Assembly (NCBI RefSeq): GCF_030824455.1 | Contig: NZ_JAVBXR010000106.1 | Location: forward strand, 1-50,879 | DNA: 50,879 bases | Source: Desulfobulbus sp. | Lineage (GTDB): Bacteria; Desulfobacterota; Desulfobulbia; Desulfobulbales; Desulfobulbaceae | Direction of reading: 5' to 3' | In this document: positions 40,555 through 49,800 of the stretch, one piece after another | How positions within the stretch are numbered: the stretch's first letter is position 1 | Layout: every line of letters starts with the position of its first letter | Made by a program: the position numbers and the translations under genes | Notes under the pieces: generated by a model | Seen by the model: the letters and a program-made list of their open reading frames with translations, nothing else | Databases searched by the model: none | What the model was told of the DNA's origin: nothing

Positions 40555-42858
40555 TCACATCATATTTTCCGGATCCACGTCAAAACTCATAGTCACCGAA
40601 CGCGGGCAGAGTGTTTTTTTCTCGGCCGCCAACGCTTCGCAGACCTCGTGCAACAGTGCCGACGATCGCCCTTTGAGCAGCAACTGCCAGCGGGTGCGGT
40701 CTTTTATTTTGACCAGCGGCGACGGCGAGGGGCCAAGGATCTCGAGATGAGCGGTTTGCGAACGGCTCCGGAGAAATTCCGCGACCTGCGTTGCGGCCTG
40801 CGCCACCTGCTTTTCCTGCAAGCCGCTGAACCGGATATTGACCAGCCGCGAAAACGGCGGGTAGCCTAAGGGACCGCGCGCGGCGATCTCCTGTTCAAAA
40901 AACGCCTCGTAATCGTGGCGTTGCGACAACCGGACTGAGTAATGATGCGGCTGATAGGTCTGAACGATCACCCGGCCGGGATCCGTGCCCCGCCCTGCCC
41001 TTCCCGTGACCTGGGCCAGCAGGGAGAAGGTGCGCTCCGCCGCCTTGTAGTCGGGCATGGCCAGACCGGCGTCGGCCCAGACCACCCCCACCAGGGTGAT
41101 GTGGGGAAAGTGCAATCCTTTGGCGATCATCTGGGTGCCGATGAGGATGTCGATCTGCCGCAAACGCACCGCTTTGAGCGTGGCCAGATAGTGCTTGCGG
41201 TTGCCGGTGGTGTCGCTGTCTAGCCGCGCGACCCTGGCCTCGGGAAACAGCTGCCGCACCTCTTCCTCGATCCGCTCTGAACCGATGCCCATGCCCGCCA
41301 TCCGGGTGGAGCCGCAGGTCGGGCAGATGGTGTCCGGATGCTGGGTGTAGCCGCAATAGTGGCAGAGCAGCACCCGTTGGCCGCGATGCAGGGTCAGCGA
41401 CACCTGACAGTGCTTGCACTGGAGAATGGCGCCGCAGTCGCGGCAGAGCATGGACGAGGAAAAACCCCGCCGGTTGACGAACAACAGGCTTTGCTTGTTC
41501 TGCTCCAAGGTTTCCGCCAGCGCGCTGATCAAACGGTCGGAGAACACCAGATCGGGCCGGGATTTTTTCACCGAGGCCAGATCGACAATCTCCACCGTTG
41601 GCAGGGGCTGTTCCGCCACCCGTTTGCGCATGGTCAACAGGGTGTATTTCTTTTCCCGGCAGTGATAAAAACTGACCACCGAGGGCGTGGCCGACCCCAG
41701 CAGCACCGGACACCCGAACATCTGCGCCCGCAACACCGCCAGATCGCGGCCATTGTAGCGCAGCCCGTCTTCCTGTTTGTAGGCGGGCTCGTGCTCTTCG
41801 TCGACAATCACAATCCCCAGATTTTCCAGCGGCGCAAACACCGCCGAACGCGCCCCCAACACCACCTTGGCGGTTCCGGAAAGCACCGTCTGCCATTGGT
41901 CAAATCGTTCGCCGTCGCCCAGGCCGCTGTGCAGCACCGCCAACTGCGAGCCAAAGCGGGAATGGAAATGGGCCTCCAGCTGCGCGGCCAAGGCAATCTC
42001 GGGGACCAGCACCAGGGCGGTTTTGCCTGCTTCCAGGGCATGCCGGACCGCCCGCAGGTAGACCTCGGTCTTGCCGCAGCCGGTGACCCCAAAAAGGAGA
42101 AAAGGGGCAAAGGCGGCCGCGTCCACCGCCGGGAGGAGGCGCGCCAGCACCTGCTCCTGCTCGACGGTCAGCTGTTCCGGAGCCGGAAAAAAGGCGGGCG
42201 CTTCACGAAAAGGGTCGCGGTAGACGCGTTCGCTGGCAGAGCGCAAAACGTCCAGTTCCAGCAACCGGTTTAACCGGGGCCCGGCGCCGGCATACTGATG
42301 ATTGATCAGGGTGCGCGGCACAGGCTGGCTGCTGCCCTGACAATGCAGCGCTAAAAATATCCCCAGGGTTTTCAATTCCGCTTTTTTCAGGACAATGCCT
42401 GCGTTTTTTTCCAGCGCCGCTGCAATCCCAGTCACATCGTTCATGCCCTGCGCCTGGAGCAACAGCGCCAGCGCCCGCCCCGGCGCCAGGGTCTCCTGCA
42501 TCTTGGCCTTGACCTGACGGGTGCTTCGCGAGGTGGGCGAGAGCGGCAGGGCGGTGCGCAGCACCTCGCCCAGGGGGTGATGATAGTAGCGGGCAATCCA
42601 GCGATAGAAGGGAATCAGGCCAGGAGGGAAAACAGGCGCCGAAGTGAGCGCCTCGGCAATGGGTTTGATCACAAAGGCGGCAGCGTCGGGGTTGACCGGC
42701 GGGGCCAGGCCAAGCACATAGCCGATGGCCCGACGGTTGCCCAGCGGCACGCGAACGCAACAGCCCGCCGGAATCGGTTCGATTCTTCCGACGGGCTGGC
42801 TGTAGGTCAGGGGAGCGGCAAGCGGCGCGTCAACCGCGACTTCATACACAAACTCCAC
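40555..42858 (-). CDS. priA: Primosomal protein N' (replication restart helicase PriA)
   Basis: PriA recognises stalled forks and loads the replicative helicase. The 767-residue protein has an N-terminal 3'BD domain, Walker A LLFGVTGCGKTEVYL, the helicase motif VDEEHE, and the primosome zinc-binding region CRDCGAILQCKHC...CHYCGY...CPTCGS. Helicase motifs GTQMIAKGLHFPHITLVGVV and QVTGRAGRG follow, then the C-terminal domain. Length and all motifs are standard. It begins 27 bases after the galU stop on the same strand and is convergent with the zraP-like gene. Confidence 0.97.
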   Translation of the reverse strand: MEFVYEVAVDAPLAAPLTYSQPVGRIEPIPAGCCVRVPLGNRRAIGYVLGLAPPVNPDAAAFVIKPIAEALTSAPVFPPGLIPFYRWIARYYHHPLGEVLRTALPLSPTSRSTRQVKAKMQETLAPGRALALLLQAQGMNDVTGIAAALEKNAGIVLKKAELKTLGIFLALHCQGSSQPVPRTLINHQYAGAGPRLNRLLELDVLRSASERVYRDPFREAPAFFPAPEQLTVEQEQVLARLLPAVDAAAFAPFLLFGVTGCGKTEVYLRAVRHALEAGKTALVLVPEIALAAQLEAHFHSRFGSQLAVLHSGLGDGERFDQWQTVLSGTAKVVLGARSAVFAPLENLGIVIVDEEHEPAYKQEDGLRYNGRDLAVLRAQMFGCPVLLGSATPSVVSFYHCREKKYTLLTMRKRVAEQPLPTVEIVDLASVKKSRPDLVFSDRLISALAETLEQNKQSLLFVNRRGFSSSMLCRDCGAILQCKHCQVSLTLHRGQRVLLCHYCGYTQHPDTICPTCGSTRMAGMGIGSERIEEEVRQLFPEARVARLDSDTTGNRKHYLATLKAVRLRQIDILIGTQMIAKGLHFPHITLVGVVWADAGLAMPDYKAAERTFSLLAQVTGRAGRGTDPGRVIVQTYQPHHYSVRLSQRHDYEAFFEQEIAARGPLGYPPFSRLVNIRFSGLQEKQVAQAATQVAEFLRSRSQTAHLEILGPSPSPLVKIKDRTRWQLLLKGRSSALLHEVCEALAAEKKTLCPRSVTMSFDVDPENMM

Positions 42859-42885
42859 TGACGCTCCGGACGAAAAAAATGCCTG

Positions 42886-43767
42886 TTATTGTCCCAATTC
42901 AGTGCAAACTTTACGTAAATACGCTTGAAAAGGTTTGCCCAGGCTGTTGTGGCTGACGGCAAAATCAACAATCGCCTTCAGGTAGCCCAGTTTGTCGCCG
43001 GCGTCGTAGCGTTTGCCGTTGAATTCATAGGCGTACATCGCCCGTTTGTTGGACAGGGCCAGCAGGGCGTCGGTCAATTGGATTTCGCCGCCGTGGCCGG
43101 GGGTGGTGCGCTCCAGCAGCTCAAAAATCTCCGGCATCAACAGGTAGCGGCCGATGATCGCCATGTCCGAATTGCAAGTGCCGGGGGCTGGTTTTTCGAC
43201 CATCCGGTCGACCTTGTAGGTCCGTTCCTGCTCAACGGCAACGCCTTCGACAATGCCGTACTGGTGGGTCTGATCCATGGGCACCCGCTGCACCGCCACA
43301 ATCGACTCGCCCACCTCTTCGTAGAGCTGGATCATCTGCTTGCAGCAGGCGACCTTGCTCATCACCAGGTCGTCGCCGAGCAGCACCATGAACGGTTCGT
43401 CGCCGACCACATTGCGGGCCATCCAGATGGCGTGCCCCAGGCCCAACGGTTCCTTCTGGCGCACGGAAATGATGTCGATCAGGTTCGAAATATTGCTCAG
43501 CTCTTCCCGCAACTGATCTTTTTTCCGATCTTTGAGGATCGTGTCCAGCTGGAAGTCGTAGTCGAAATGGTTTTCAATCGCCGATTTGCCGGCGCTGGTG
43601 ACCAAAATGATCTCCTCAATGCCCGAGGCCACCGCCTCCTCGACGATGTACTGGATGGTGGGACGATCAACAATGGTAAGCATTTCTTTGGGAATAGCCT
43701 TGGTTGCCGGTAAAAATCGCGTTCCCAATCCCGCCACCGGGATGACGGCTTTTCTGATAGGTTTCAT
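42886..43767 (-). CDS. galU: UTP-glucose-1-phosphate uridylyltransferase GalU
   Basis: GalU makes UDP-glucose from UTP and glucose-1-phosphate for cell-surface polysaccharides and glycogen-type metabolism. The 293-residue protein has the nucleotide-binding start AVIPVAGLGTRFLPATKAIPKEML, VLLGDDLVMS, GIVEGV, VEKPAPG and GGEIQLTDALLAL, all typical. ATG at 43767 has GAGG at suitable spacing. It is probably cotranscribed with priA and is divergent from hrpA. Confidence 0.97.
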   Translation of the reverse strand: MKPIRKAVIPVAGLGTRFLPATKAIPKEMLTIVDRPTIQYIVEEAVASGIEEIILVTSAGKSAIENHFDYDFQLDTILKDRKKDQLREELSNISNLIDIISVRQKEPLGLGHAIWMARNVVGDEPFMVLLGDDLVMSKVACCKQMIQLYEEVGESIVAVQRVPMDQTHQYGIVEGVAVEQERTYKVDRMVEKPAPGTCNSDMAIIGRYLLMPEIFELLERTTPGHGGEIQLTDALLALSNKRAMYAYEFNGKRYDAGDKLGYLKAIVDFAVSHNSLGKPFQAYLRKVCTELGQ

Positions 43768-44003
43768 TTGATCCTCGCTGTGCGATTATTGGTCGTTCTC
43801 GTGCAAAGCCCAGAGAACAGCGTTCCCTGCTCGCAACATGCTGTTTGTAGGTTTCCCAGGCTTTCGCTTCAAGGGTTTCCGCCGGGTGGTCACATTTCAG
43901 ATGTGATGGCCCTGAAATTCAGGTATAGAGGCCTGAACAAGCGGCACGTCTCCTGATTGTACTCCGAACGCCCAGACATCCTCAAGAAAATTTCCATAAT
44001 TTC

Positions 44004-47000
44004 ATGCATCTTTCTTATCCTCCCGAACTGCCGGTCAGCGAGCGGCGGGAATCGATTGTTGCCGCCATCCGGGAAAGCCAGGTGTTGATCATCATCGGCG
44101 ACACCGGCAGCGGCAAGACCACCCAATTGCCCAAAATGTGCCTGGAGGCCGGACGCGGAACCGCCGGCATGATCGGCTGCACCCAACCGCGCCGGATTGC
44201 CGCCCTCTCGGTGGCGGATCGGGTGGCCGAGGAAATGCGCGCCCCGAACCTGGTCGGCTCCAAGATTCGCTTCCACGACCACACCACCAAAGACACCCTG
44301 ATCAAATTCATGACCGACGGCGTGCTCCTGGCCGAAACCCGCCAGGACCAGCAGCTGAAGCGCTACGACACCCTGATTGTCGACGAGGCCCACGAGCGCA
44401 GCCTCAACATCGATTTTCTGCTCGGTTATCTGAAAAACCTGCTGCCCGCGCGGCCGGATTTGAAACTGATCATCTCCTCGGCCACCATTGACGCCGAAAA
44501 ATTCAGCGCCCATTTCGACGGCGCGCCGGTGATCGCGGTGTCCGGCCGCACCTACCCAATCACCACCCTGCACCAAGAAGCGCCTGAAGAGGACGACGAG
44601 GAAGTTTCCTATGTCGATCAGGCGGTTGCCGCAGTTCTGGAACTGGCCACATTGCCCCAGGGCGGCGACGTGCTGGTGTTCATGCCCACCGAGCGCGACA
44701 TCAGCGACACCCTGGACGGCCTGCAGCACCTGGGCGACAGCCATCTGCTGCTGCCGCTTTTCGGCCGGTTGCCGGCCGCTGATCAGCGCAAGATCTTCCG
44801 GCCAACAAACCGGCGCAAGATCATCGTTGCCACCAACGTGGCCGAAACCTCAGTCACCGTCCCCGGCATCCGCTACGTGGTCGACACCGGCCTGGCCCGG
44901 ATTGCCCGCTACAATCCGCGCACCGGAACCACCAGCCTCAAGGTGAGCCGCATCTCCCAGGCCTCGTGCCAGCAACGCCGGGGCCGCTGCGGCCGCACCG
45001 GGCCGGGAACCTGCGTCCGCCTCTACAGCGAGGAGGATTTCCTTAGCCGCGAGCCTTACACCCTGCCGGAGATCCAGCGCTCCAACCTGGCGGAAGTCAT
45101 CCTCCAGATGATCAACCTCAAGCTGGGCGATCCCACCCGGTTTCCCTTTATCGACGCCCCGCCTTCCACAGCGGTCCGGGAAGGCTACCGCTTGCTCCGG
45201 GAGCTGGGCGCGCTCACAAGCGACCATCGCCTCACCGCCAACGGCCGGTTGATGGCCCGGCTGCCGCTGGATCCGCGCATCTCGCGGATCATCATCGAAT
45301 CCATGACCCTGGGCTCGAGCCGCGAGGTCACGATCCTCGCCGCCGCCCTCTCCATCCAGGACCCACGGGTGCGGCCGCCGGACAAGGAACACAAGGCCGA
45401 CGAGGTTCACCGCCAGTTTGTCGACAAGAAATCCGATTTCCTCACCCTGCTCAACATCTGGAACGGATTTTTTGTTCCCGGCGAGGAGCCGCCGTCAAAA
45501 TCAAAACTGTCGCGATTCTGCAAGGCCCATTTCCTTTCCTGGCAGCGGATGCGCGAATGGATGGACGTGCACGAACAGATCAGCCGGCTGCTCCGCGAGG
45601 ATAAGGGGTTTCACCAAAGCGAATCGCCTGCGGGCTACGACTCCGTTCACATCGCTCTGGCCAGTGGATTTCTGCGCAACATCTGCCTGAAAAAAGAGAA
45701 AAACGTCTACCTCTCCGCCGGCAACAAGGAGGTGGTGCTGTTTCCCGGTTCCGGGTTGTACAACAAGGGGCCGCAGTGGGCCATTGCCGCCGAATTCATT
45801 GAAACCACGCAGATGTTCGCCCGAACCGCAGCCGCCATTGAGGTCGACTGGCTGGAGCGGCTGGGCGGCGAGCTGTGCAAGCGCTCCTGGTCGGACCCGC
45901 ACTGGGAAAAGAAAAGCGGCAAGGTCCTGGCCCTGGAACGGGTCAGCCTGTTTGGCCTGACCATCGTGGCCGGCCGCAAGGTTGAATACGGCCGGATCAA
46001 CGAACAAACCCTGGCCGAGGCGCGCGACATCTTCATCCGCTCGGCCCTGATCGACAACCAGCTGGGCGGCCAGTACCCCTTTCTTGAGCACAACAACGCC
46101 CTGGTGACTCAGTTTCAGGAGATGGAAGAGCGGTTCCGCCGCCGCAACATCGTGGTCGACGACGAGGTGCTCTACGGTTTTTACGACGCCCGCCTGGGCA
46201 AGGTGTACGACCGCTTCACCCTCAACCGGATGCTCCGGGGCAAGAAAAGCGACGCCTTCCTGCGCATGAGCGAGGAGGACATCTGCCTGGCCGTGCCCGA
46301 CGCCGAGGAGCTGTACCGGTTTCCGGCCACCATCCGGGTGGGCGAGTTTGACCTGGAGCTCAGCTATCTCTTTACCCCCGGCGACGAGGCGGACGGGGTC
46401 ACGGTGCGCATTCCCCGCACCCTGCGCGACCATCTCAATCCGCAGATCTTTGAATGGCTGGTGCCCGGTCTGCTGCCGGAAAAGCTGCTGCTGCTGTGCA
46501 AACGGCTGCCCAAGCAGCAACGCCGCCGTCTGGCGCCGCTGCCCGATGCGGTGGATCGAATCATGGACGGCCTGATGCTGACCAAGGGCTCGCTCTACCA
46601 GGAACTGGAGCGGGCCATTCTCCGCGCCTATCAGGTGACGGTGCAGCGCGGCGACTGGCAGGCCGACGCCCTGCCGCCCCATCTGCGGATGCGCTTTCTC
46701 CTGGTGGACGATCAGGGCAAACCCCTGGTCGCCAGCCGCGTCTTTGACGAGCTGCTGGCCTTTGAGCAGCACAGGGGCGGAGCCCAGGCCGAGGGCGGAC
46801 GTCTTGAACTGCCGGGGCCGCGCGAAATCACTGATCAGGACCTGGACAGCATTGACCCCAAGCTGCCGCTGACCGACGGAAACGGCCGGGTGATCGGCCT
46901 GTTCTTTCCGGCCTTGCAGGTTGATGAAACGCGCGGCGCGGTGCAGCTGCACTTTATCGACAGCGAACCCCAGAGCAGGCGTCAAAACCGGTTGGGGCTG

Positions 47001-47744
47001 CAATTCCTCTACGGCCTGCATTTCACCAAGGAAATGACCGCGCTGCGCAAACTGTGCAAGGGTTCGCTCACCAGCCGCTCCGCCTCCTGGCTCAGCCTGG
47101 GCGCCAAGGCCTCGGCCGCCGAGCTGCGCGTTGCCCTTCAGGCCTTTCTGCTCGATGCGGTTTTTGCCACCCATGCGGGCAATCTGCCCTCCTGCGCCGA
47201 GTTTCAGCAAACCGTGGCGCAGACCAACGAACAGGGGTTGCTGCGCATCGCATCCGCCCTGCTCGACACGGTCCATGAAACCCTGCAGCAGCGGCGCCTA
47301 GTCAAAAACGCGATCATGGAATGGGCCGCCCGGGCCAAGGCGAACAAAAACTATCAGCAGTCCCGCCACCAGGAATATTTATTGGCCCTGGAGCAGATCG
47401 TGCCGGAGCATTTCCTCCACACCCTCCACGCCGAACAGTTGCGGCACAAACCGCGCTACCTCCAGGCCCTGGCCCTGCGGATCGAACGAGCCGAACATTC
47501 GCCGCTCAAGGACGACAAAAAGGCCGAACGCCTGCGCGCGCCGCTGGCTCGCCTGCAGCAGATGACCCATTTCAACGCCCCCACCCTGCCCTGTCGGCTC
47601 TGCCAGCAGGAATATCTCGATCTGCTGGAGGAATTCCGGGTCTCGATCTTTGCCCCGGAACTGGGCACGGCCCAGCCGGTTTCCGAACAGCGGCTCACGC
47701 AGAAATGGCAGGAGGTGGAAAGCGTCTGCCGGCGGGTGGAGTAG
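44004..47744 (+). CDS. hrpA: ATP-dependent RNA helicase HrpA
   Basis: This DEAH-box helicase acts on mRNA and ribosome complexes. The 1246-residue length fits the family. Visible parts are Walker A IIGDTGSGKTTQLPK, DEAH in LIVDEAHERSLN, SSATIDAEKF, TNVAETSVTVPGIRYVVD, and motif VI QRRGRCGRTGPG. The HA2/OB region and the long C-terminal DUF3418-type domain follow. The reading frame is intact throughout. ATG at 44004 is preceded only by a weak ribosome site. It faces galU across about 235 bases, in which I see no gene. Confidence 0.96.
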   Translation: MHLSYPPELPVSERRESIVAAIRESQVLIIIGDTGSGKTTQLPKMCLEAGRGTAGMIGCTQPRRIAALSVADRVAEEMRAPNLVGSKIRFHDHTTKDTLIKFMTDGVLLAETRQDQQLKRYDTLIVDEAHERSLNIDFLLGYLKNLLPARPDLKLIISSATIDAEKFSAHFDGAPVIAVSGRTYPITTLHQEAPEEDDEEVSYVDQAVAAVLELATLPQGGDVLVFMPTERDISDTLDGLQHLGDSHLLLPLFGRLPAADQRKIFRPTNRRKIIVATNVAETSVTVPGIRYVVDTGLARIARYNPRTGTTSLKVSRISQASCQQRRGRCGRTGPGTCVRLYSEEDFLSREPYTLPEIQRSNLAEVILQMINLKLGDPTRFPFIDAPPSTAVREGYRLLRELGALTSDHRLTANGRLMARLPLDPRISRIIIESMTLGSSREVTILAAALSIQDPRVRPPDKEHKADEVHRQFVDKKSDFLTLLNIWNGFFVPGEEPPSKSKLSRFCKAHFLSWQRMREWMDVHEQISRLLREDKGFHQSESPAGYDSVHIALASGFLRNICLKKEKNVYLSAGNKEVVLFPGSGLYNKGPQWAIAAEFIETTQMFARTAAAIEVDWLERLGGELCKRSWSDPHWEKKSGKVLALERVSLFGLTIVAGRKVEYGRINEQTLAEARDIFIRSALIDNQLGGQYPFLEHNNALVTQFQEMEERFRRRNIVVDDEVLYGFYDARLGKVYDRFTLNRMLRGKKSDAFLRMSEEDICLAVPDAEELYRFPATIRVGEFDLELSYLFTPGDEADGVTVRIPRTLRDHLNPQIFEWLVPGLLPEKLLLLCKRLPKQQRRRLAPLPDAVDRIMDGLMLTKGSLYQELERAILRAYQVTVQRGDWQADALPPHLRMRFLLVDDQGKPLVASRVFDELLAFEQHRGGAQAEGGRLELPGPREITDQDLDSIDPKLPLTDGNGRVIGLFFPALQVDETRGAVQLHFIDSEPQSRRQNRLGLQFLYGLHFTKEMTALRKLCKGSLTSRSASWLSLGAKASAAELRVALQAFLLDAVFATHAGNLPSCAEFQQTVAQTNEQGLLRIASALLDTVHETLQQRRLVKNAIMEWAARAKANKNYQQSRHQEYLLALEQIVPEHFLHTLHAEQLRHKPRYLQALALRIERAEHSPLKDDKKAERLRAPLARLQQMTHFNAPTLPCRLCQQEYLDLLEEFRVSIFAPELGTAQPVSEQRLTQKWQEVESVCRRVE

Positions 47745-47877
47745 CTGCCCAGCCTGATCCCTGGTTGCGTTTTTTTGTTTCTTATCCTACAGTTTGTCCA
47801 TTCCCTCCCTTTCGACATCGCCGCCGGGACCGTGGCTGCACGGTTGAGGCGACCGAACCACAACGAGGCGCACCCAC

Positions 47878-48171
47878 ATGGACAACGAATCGCAAAAAAC
47901 AGTTTCCCCGAGAATTGTCATTGGTTACGAAACCATCCGCGATCTGGCCTTTTTTCAAGAGCAGTACGACCGGCTGACCCACGAAATGCAGCAGGTCCAG
48001 GTGCAACTGGCGAGTAGTCCGCCCCTGGAGCCCGGCTCGCCCGGGGCGCAGAAACGGGAAGAATGGCGCGCCTGGCTGCAGTTGCAGATCAAAAGCAAAC
48101 AACGCGCCCGCGATGAACTGCTGCACGGCGTGCAGAGCAAAGGCATTGTGGTGGAGCAGCTGCCGGAGTAA
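47878..48171 (+). CDS. Small coiled-coil protein of unknown function
   Basis: The 97-residue protein begins MDNESQKTVSPRIVIGYETIRDLAFFQEQYDRL. Helical stretches EQYDRLTHEMQQVQVQL and EWRAWLQLQIKSKQRARDEL suggest a two-helix coiled coil with a short C-terminal tail (GIVVEQLPE). The start is placed at ATG 47878, 133 bases after hrpA, on the same strand. The ribosome site (GAGGCGCACCCAC) is acceptable. I recognise no family and infer no function. Confidence 0.65.
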   Translation: MDNESQKTVSPRIVIGYETIRDLAFFQEQYDRLTHEMQQVQVQLASSPPLEPGSPGAQKREEWRAWLQLQIKSKQRARDELLHGVQSKGIVVEQLPE

Positions 48172-48314
48172 CCGGCTTTCCACTTTGCGGCTGCCCGCCG
48201 GTCGCCGCCAGTCTGCCAGTTCACTGATCCGCCGATCCATTGATCCGCCTAGTCTGCCAATTCGCGTTCTCCTCACCCGACCCCAGATGGTCTCAACCAA
48301 CCAATCAACCGGAC

Positions 48315-49253
48315 ATGCCTTTCTTTATCCAGAACATCATATATGCAATTTTATTTTCTGTTCTTTCGTTGTTGTCAGCAAACGATTGCCTTGCCGAACA
48401 ACAACCGGGACGTTTTTTTGTCATGGGCAGCGGCGCCATGCATTTAAACAACCTGCGCAACAACCGCGAAGCCAAGGTCGAGCTGCTCAAGCCCGACGGC
48501 TCGTTCAACGAACCGGCGTTTTCCAAGGTGGACTGGGTGTTTGGCTATCCCACTGAGGAGACCGGCGAGCACATCTCACCCCGAATGCTGTTCATGCTCA
48601 GCTATTTTGCCGAGCGGCTCGCCCCCGGCAAGACCATCAACATCGAGTCCGCCTATCGCAGCCCGGAATACAACGACCAGATCCGCGCCCAGGGCAACAA
48701 CGCGGCCAAAACCAGCACCCACATGGACGGCCTGGCGCTTGATTTCTGGCTGGAAGGGGTGGACGGCAAACGGCTGTGGGAGACGATCAAGGCTAAAAAT
48801 TGCGGCGGCATCGGCCATTACGGCGGCAAAACCGTGCATTTCGACGCCGGTCGCCCGCGTTTCTGGGAGGCCGCCACCTCGGGAACCCGCGCCCCGGAGC
48901 CGGACAACAACCGTCACCTCTACCTGGCCACCGATTTTGACCGCTATGCGCCGCAGGATCGGGTTCGGCTGTCGCTCTCCAGCCTCAGCTCTTTTGCCTT
49001 TGGCGTGCGGCCAACGGTGCAGCTCTTCGCTGCCGCCAATCCGCAGCAGCCGGTTGGCAGTGTCCGCCTCGATCAAAGCGCAGGCGCCGATTGCCTGCAA
49101 ATTGGCAACCGCAAGGCGGCCCACGCGCTCACCGCCCGCCTGCCGGCCAACACCCCGCCCGGCCGCTACCTGATCAAAACTGAGTTTTGCGACAAACCCT
49201 TCCCGCAAATGCCCTCCGAGACCTTTTCCAATCCCATCGAACTGCACCGCTGA
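48315..49253 (+). CDS. DUF882/M15A-type murein-modifying peptidase (YcbK-like)
   Basis: The 312-residue protein has a hydrophobic N-terminal signal (FFIQNIIYAILFSVLSLLSA) ending near NDCLA. A D-Ala-D-Ala-carboxypeptidase-like domain follows with SAYRSPEYN, STHMDGLALDF (zinc ligand His and Asp) and GGIGHYGGKTVHFDAG (final His). The YcbK/DUF882 group is predicted to act on peptidoglycan cross-links. The C-terminal about 110 residues, from APEPDNNRHLYLATDFDRY onward, form an additional beta-rich region of unknown type. ATG at 48315 fits the signal peptide best; the longer in-frame ATG at 48240 adds a non-signal leader. Confidence 0.88.
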   Translation: MPFFIQNIIYAILFSVLSLLSANDCLAEQQPGRFFVMGSGAMHLNNLRNNREAKVELLKPDGSFNEPAFSKVDWVFGYPTEETGEHISPRMLFMLSYFAERLAPGKTINIESAYRSPEYNDQIRAQGNNAAKTSTHMDGLALDFWLEGVDGKRLWETIKAKNCGGIGHYGGKTVHFDAGRPRFWEAATSGTRAPEPDNNRHLYLATDFDRYAPQDRVRLSLSSLSSFAFGVRPTVQLFAAANPQQPVGSVRLDQSAGADCLQIGNRKAAHALTARLPANTPPGRYLIKTEFCDKPFPQMPSETFSNPIELHR

Positions 49254-49331
49254 GCTACGGCAATCGGCTTATTTCCTTGCTCAAGCAAACGAAACCTGAC
49301 GCGCACAAGAAAACCTTGCCCGAAAAGGCTG

Positions 49332-49411
49332 CGTCATTTCGAGCGTAGCGAGAAATCTCAAGCCTTTCCTTTGAGTTGAGATTTCTCCTCGCTGCGCTCG
49401 TCGAAATGACG
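49332..49411. repeat. Palindromic repeat with GAGATTTCTC core
   Basis: An 80-base near-palindrome: the left arm starts CGTCATTTCGAGCGTAGCG and the right arm ends GCTCGTCGAAATGACG, with GAGAAATCTCAA matched by TTGAGATTTCTC inside. It shares the core motif with the palindrome at 15311-15343, so it is part of a dispersed family. It marks the boundary between the GC-rich chromosome and the lower-GC right edge. Confidence 0.85.
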
Positions 49412-49740
49412 GAGGTGGGAGATGTTGCGTAAGTTGGGCAGCACGTAGATTGGTGGTGAGGAACCAACCCCAACAACATCAGTATCTTTCGCCATCGCCC
49501 CTTTTATCATTTTCGCAGATACCCCTGTCCCTGTCGCGGCCAATCATCGCCGCCTCGATACGCCAGGAGTTCACCCTGTAGCTGCTCATCGAGGAGATCG
49601 ATCTGAAGTACTCAAGGGGCAAGAAGGAAGGAAGCCGGTCGCAGGTGCGGACCGAGTTGTAAATCGGGAATTAAAATGCAGACAGCAATTGCCATACAAG
49701 GAATAGCAGGCCATATCCTGTTGATTATTTGCACCAATAT

Positions 49741-49777
49741 CGTTAACAATCGGCTGTTGTGCAGGCGATTGTTAACG
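49741..49777. repeat. Perfect inverted repeat upstream of the edge NTPase gene
   Basis: CGTTAACAATCG (49741-49752) and CGATTGTTAACG (49766-49777) are perfect 12-base arms around a 13-base loop, ending 23 bases before the ATG at 49801. Candidate roles are an operator for a dimeric regulator, an mRNA hairpin controlling translation, or a recombination-site arm. Confidence 0.7.
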
Positions 49778-49800
49778 ATGAGTAAGCTTGGGTGGGGATC

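Larger units (their letters stand above)
49254..49800. other. Gene-free stretch with palindrome, decayed coding remnant and inverted repeat
   Basis: These 547 bases separate the peptidase gene from the edge NTPase gene. They hold the palindrome at 49332-49411 and the inverted repeat at 49741-49777. Between them, the plus-strand frame from 49531 to 49662 reads PIIAASIRQEFT, a TAG stop at 49579-49581, then LLIEEIDLKYSRGKKEGSR. This resembles a protein fragment broken by a stop, but I cannot name the family. Confidence 0.5.

Noticed and set aside
43890..43906. CRP/FNR-like operator TCACAT-N5-ATGTGA between galU and hrpA
   Set aside because: The half-sites are in the reverse order from a CRP site (TGTGA-N6-TCACA), and a short palindrome like this can arise by chance.
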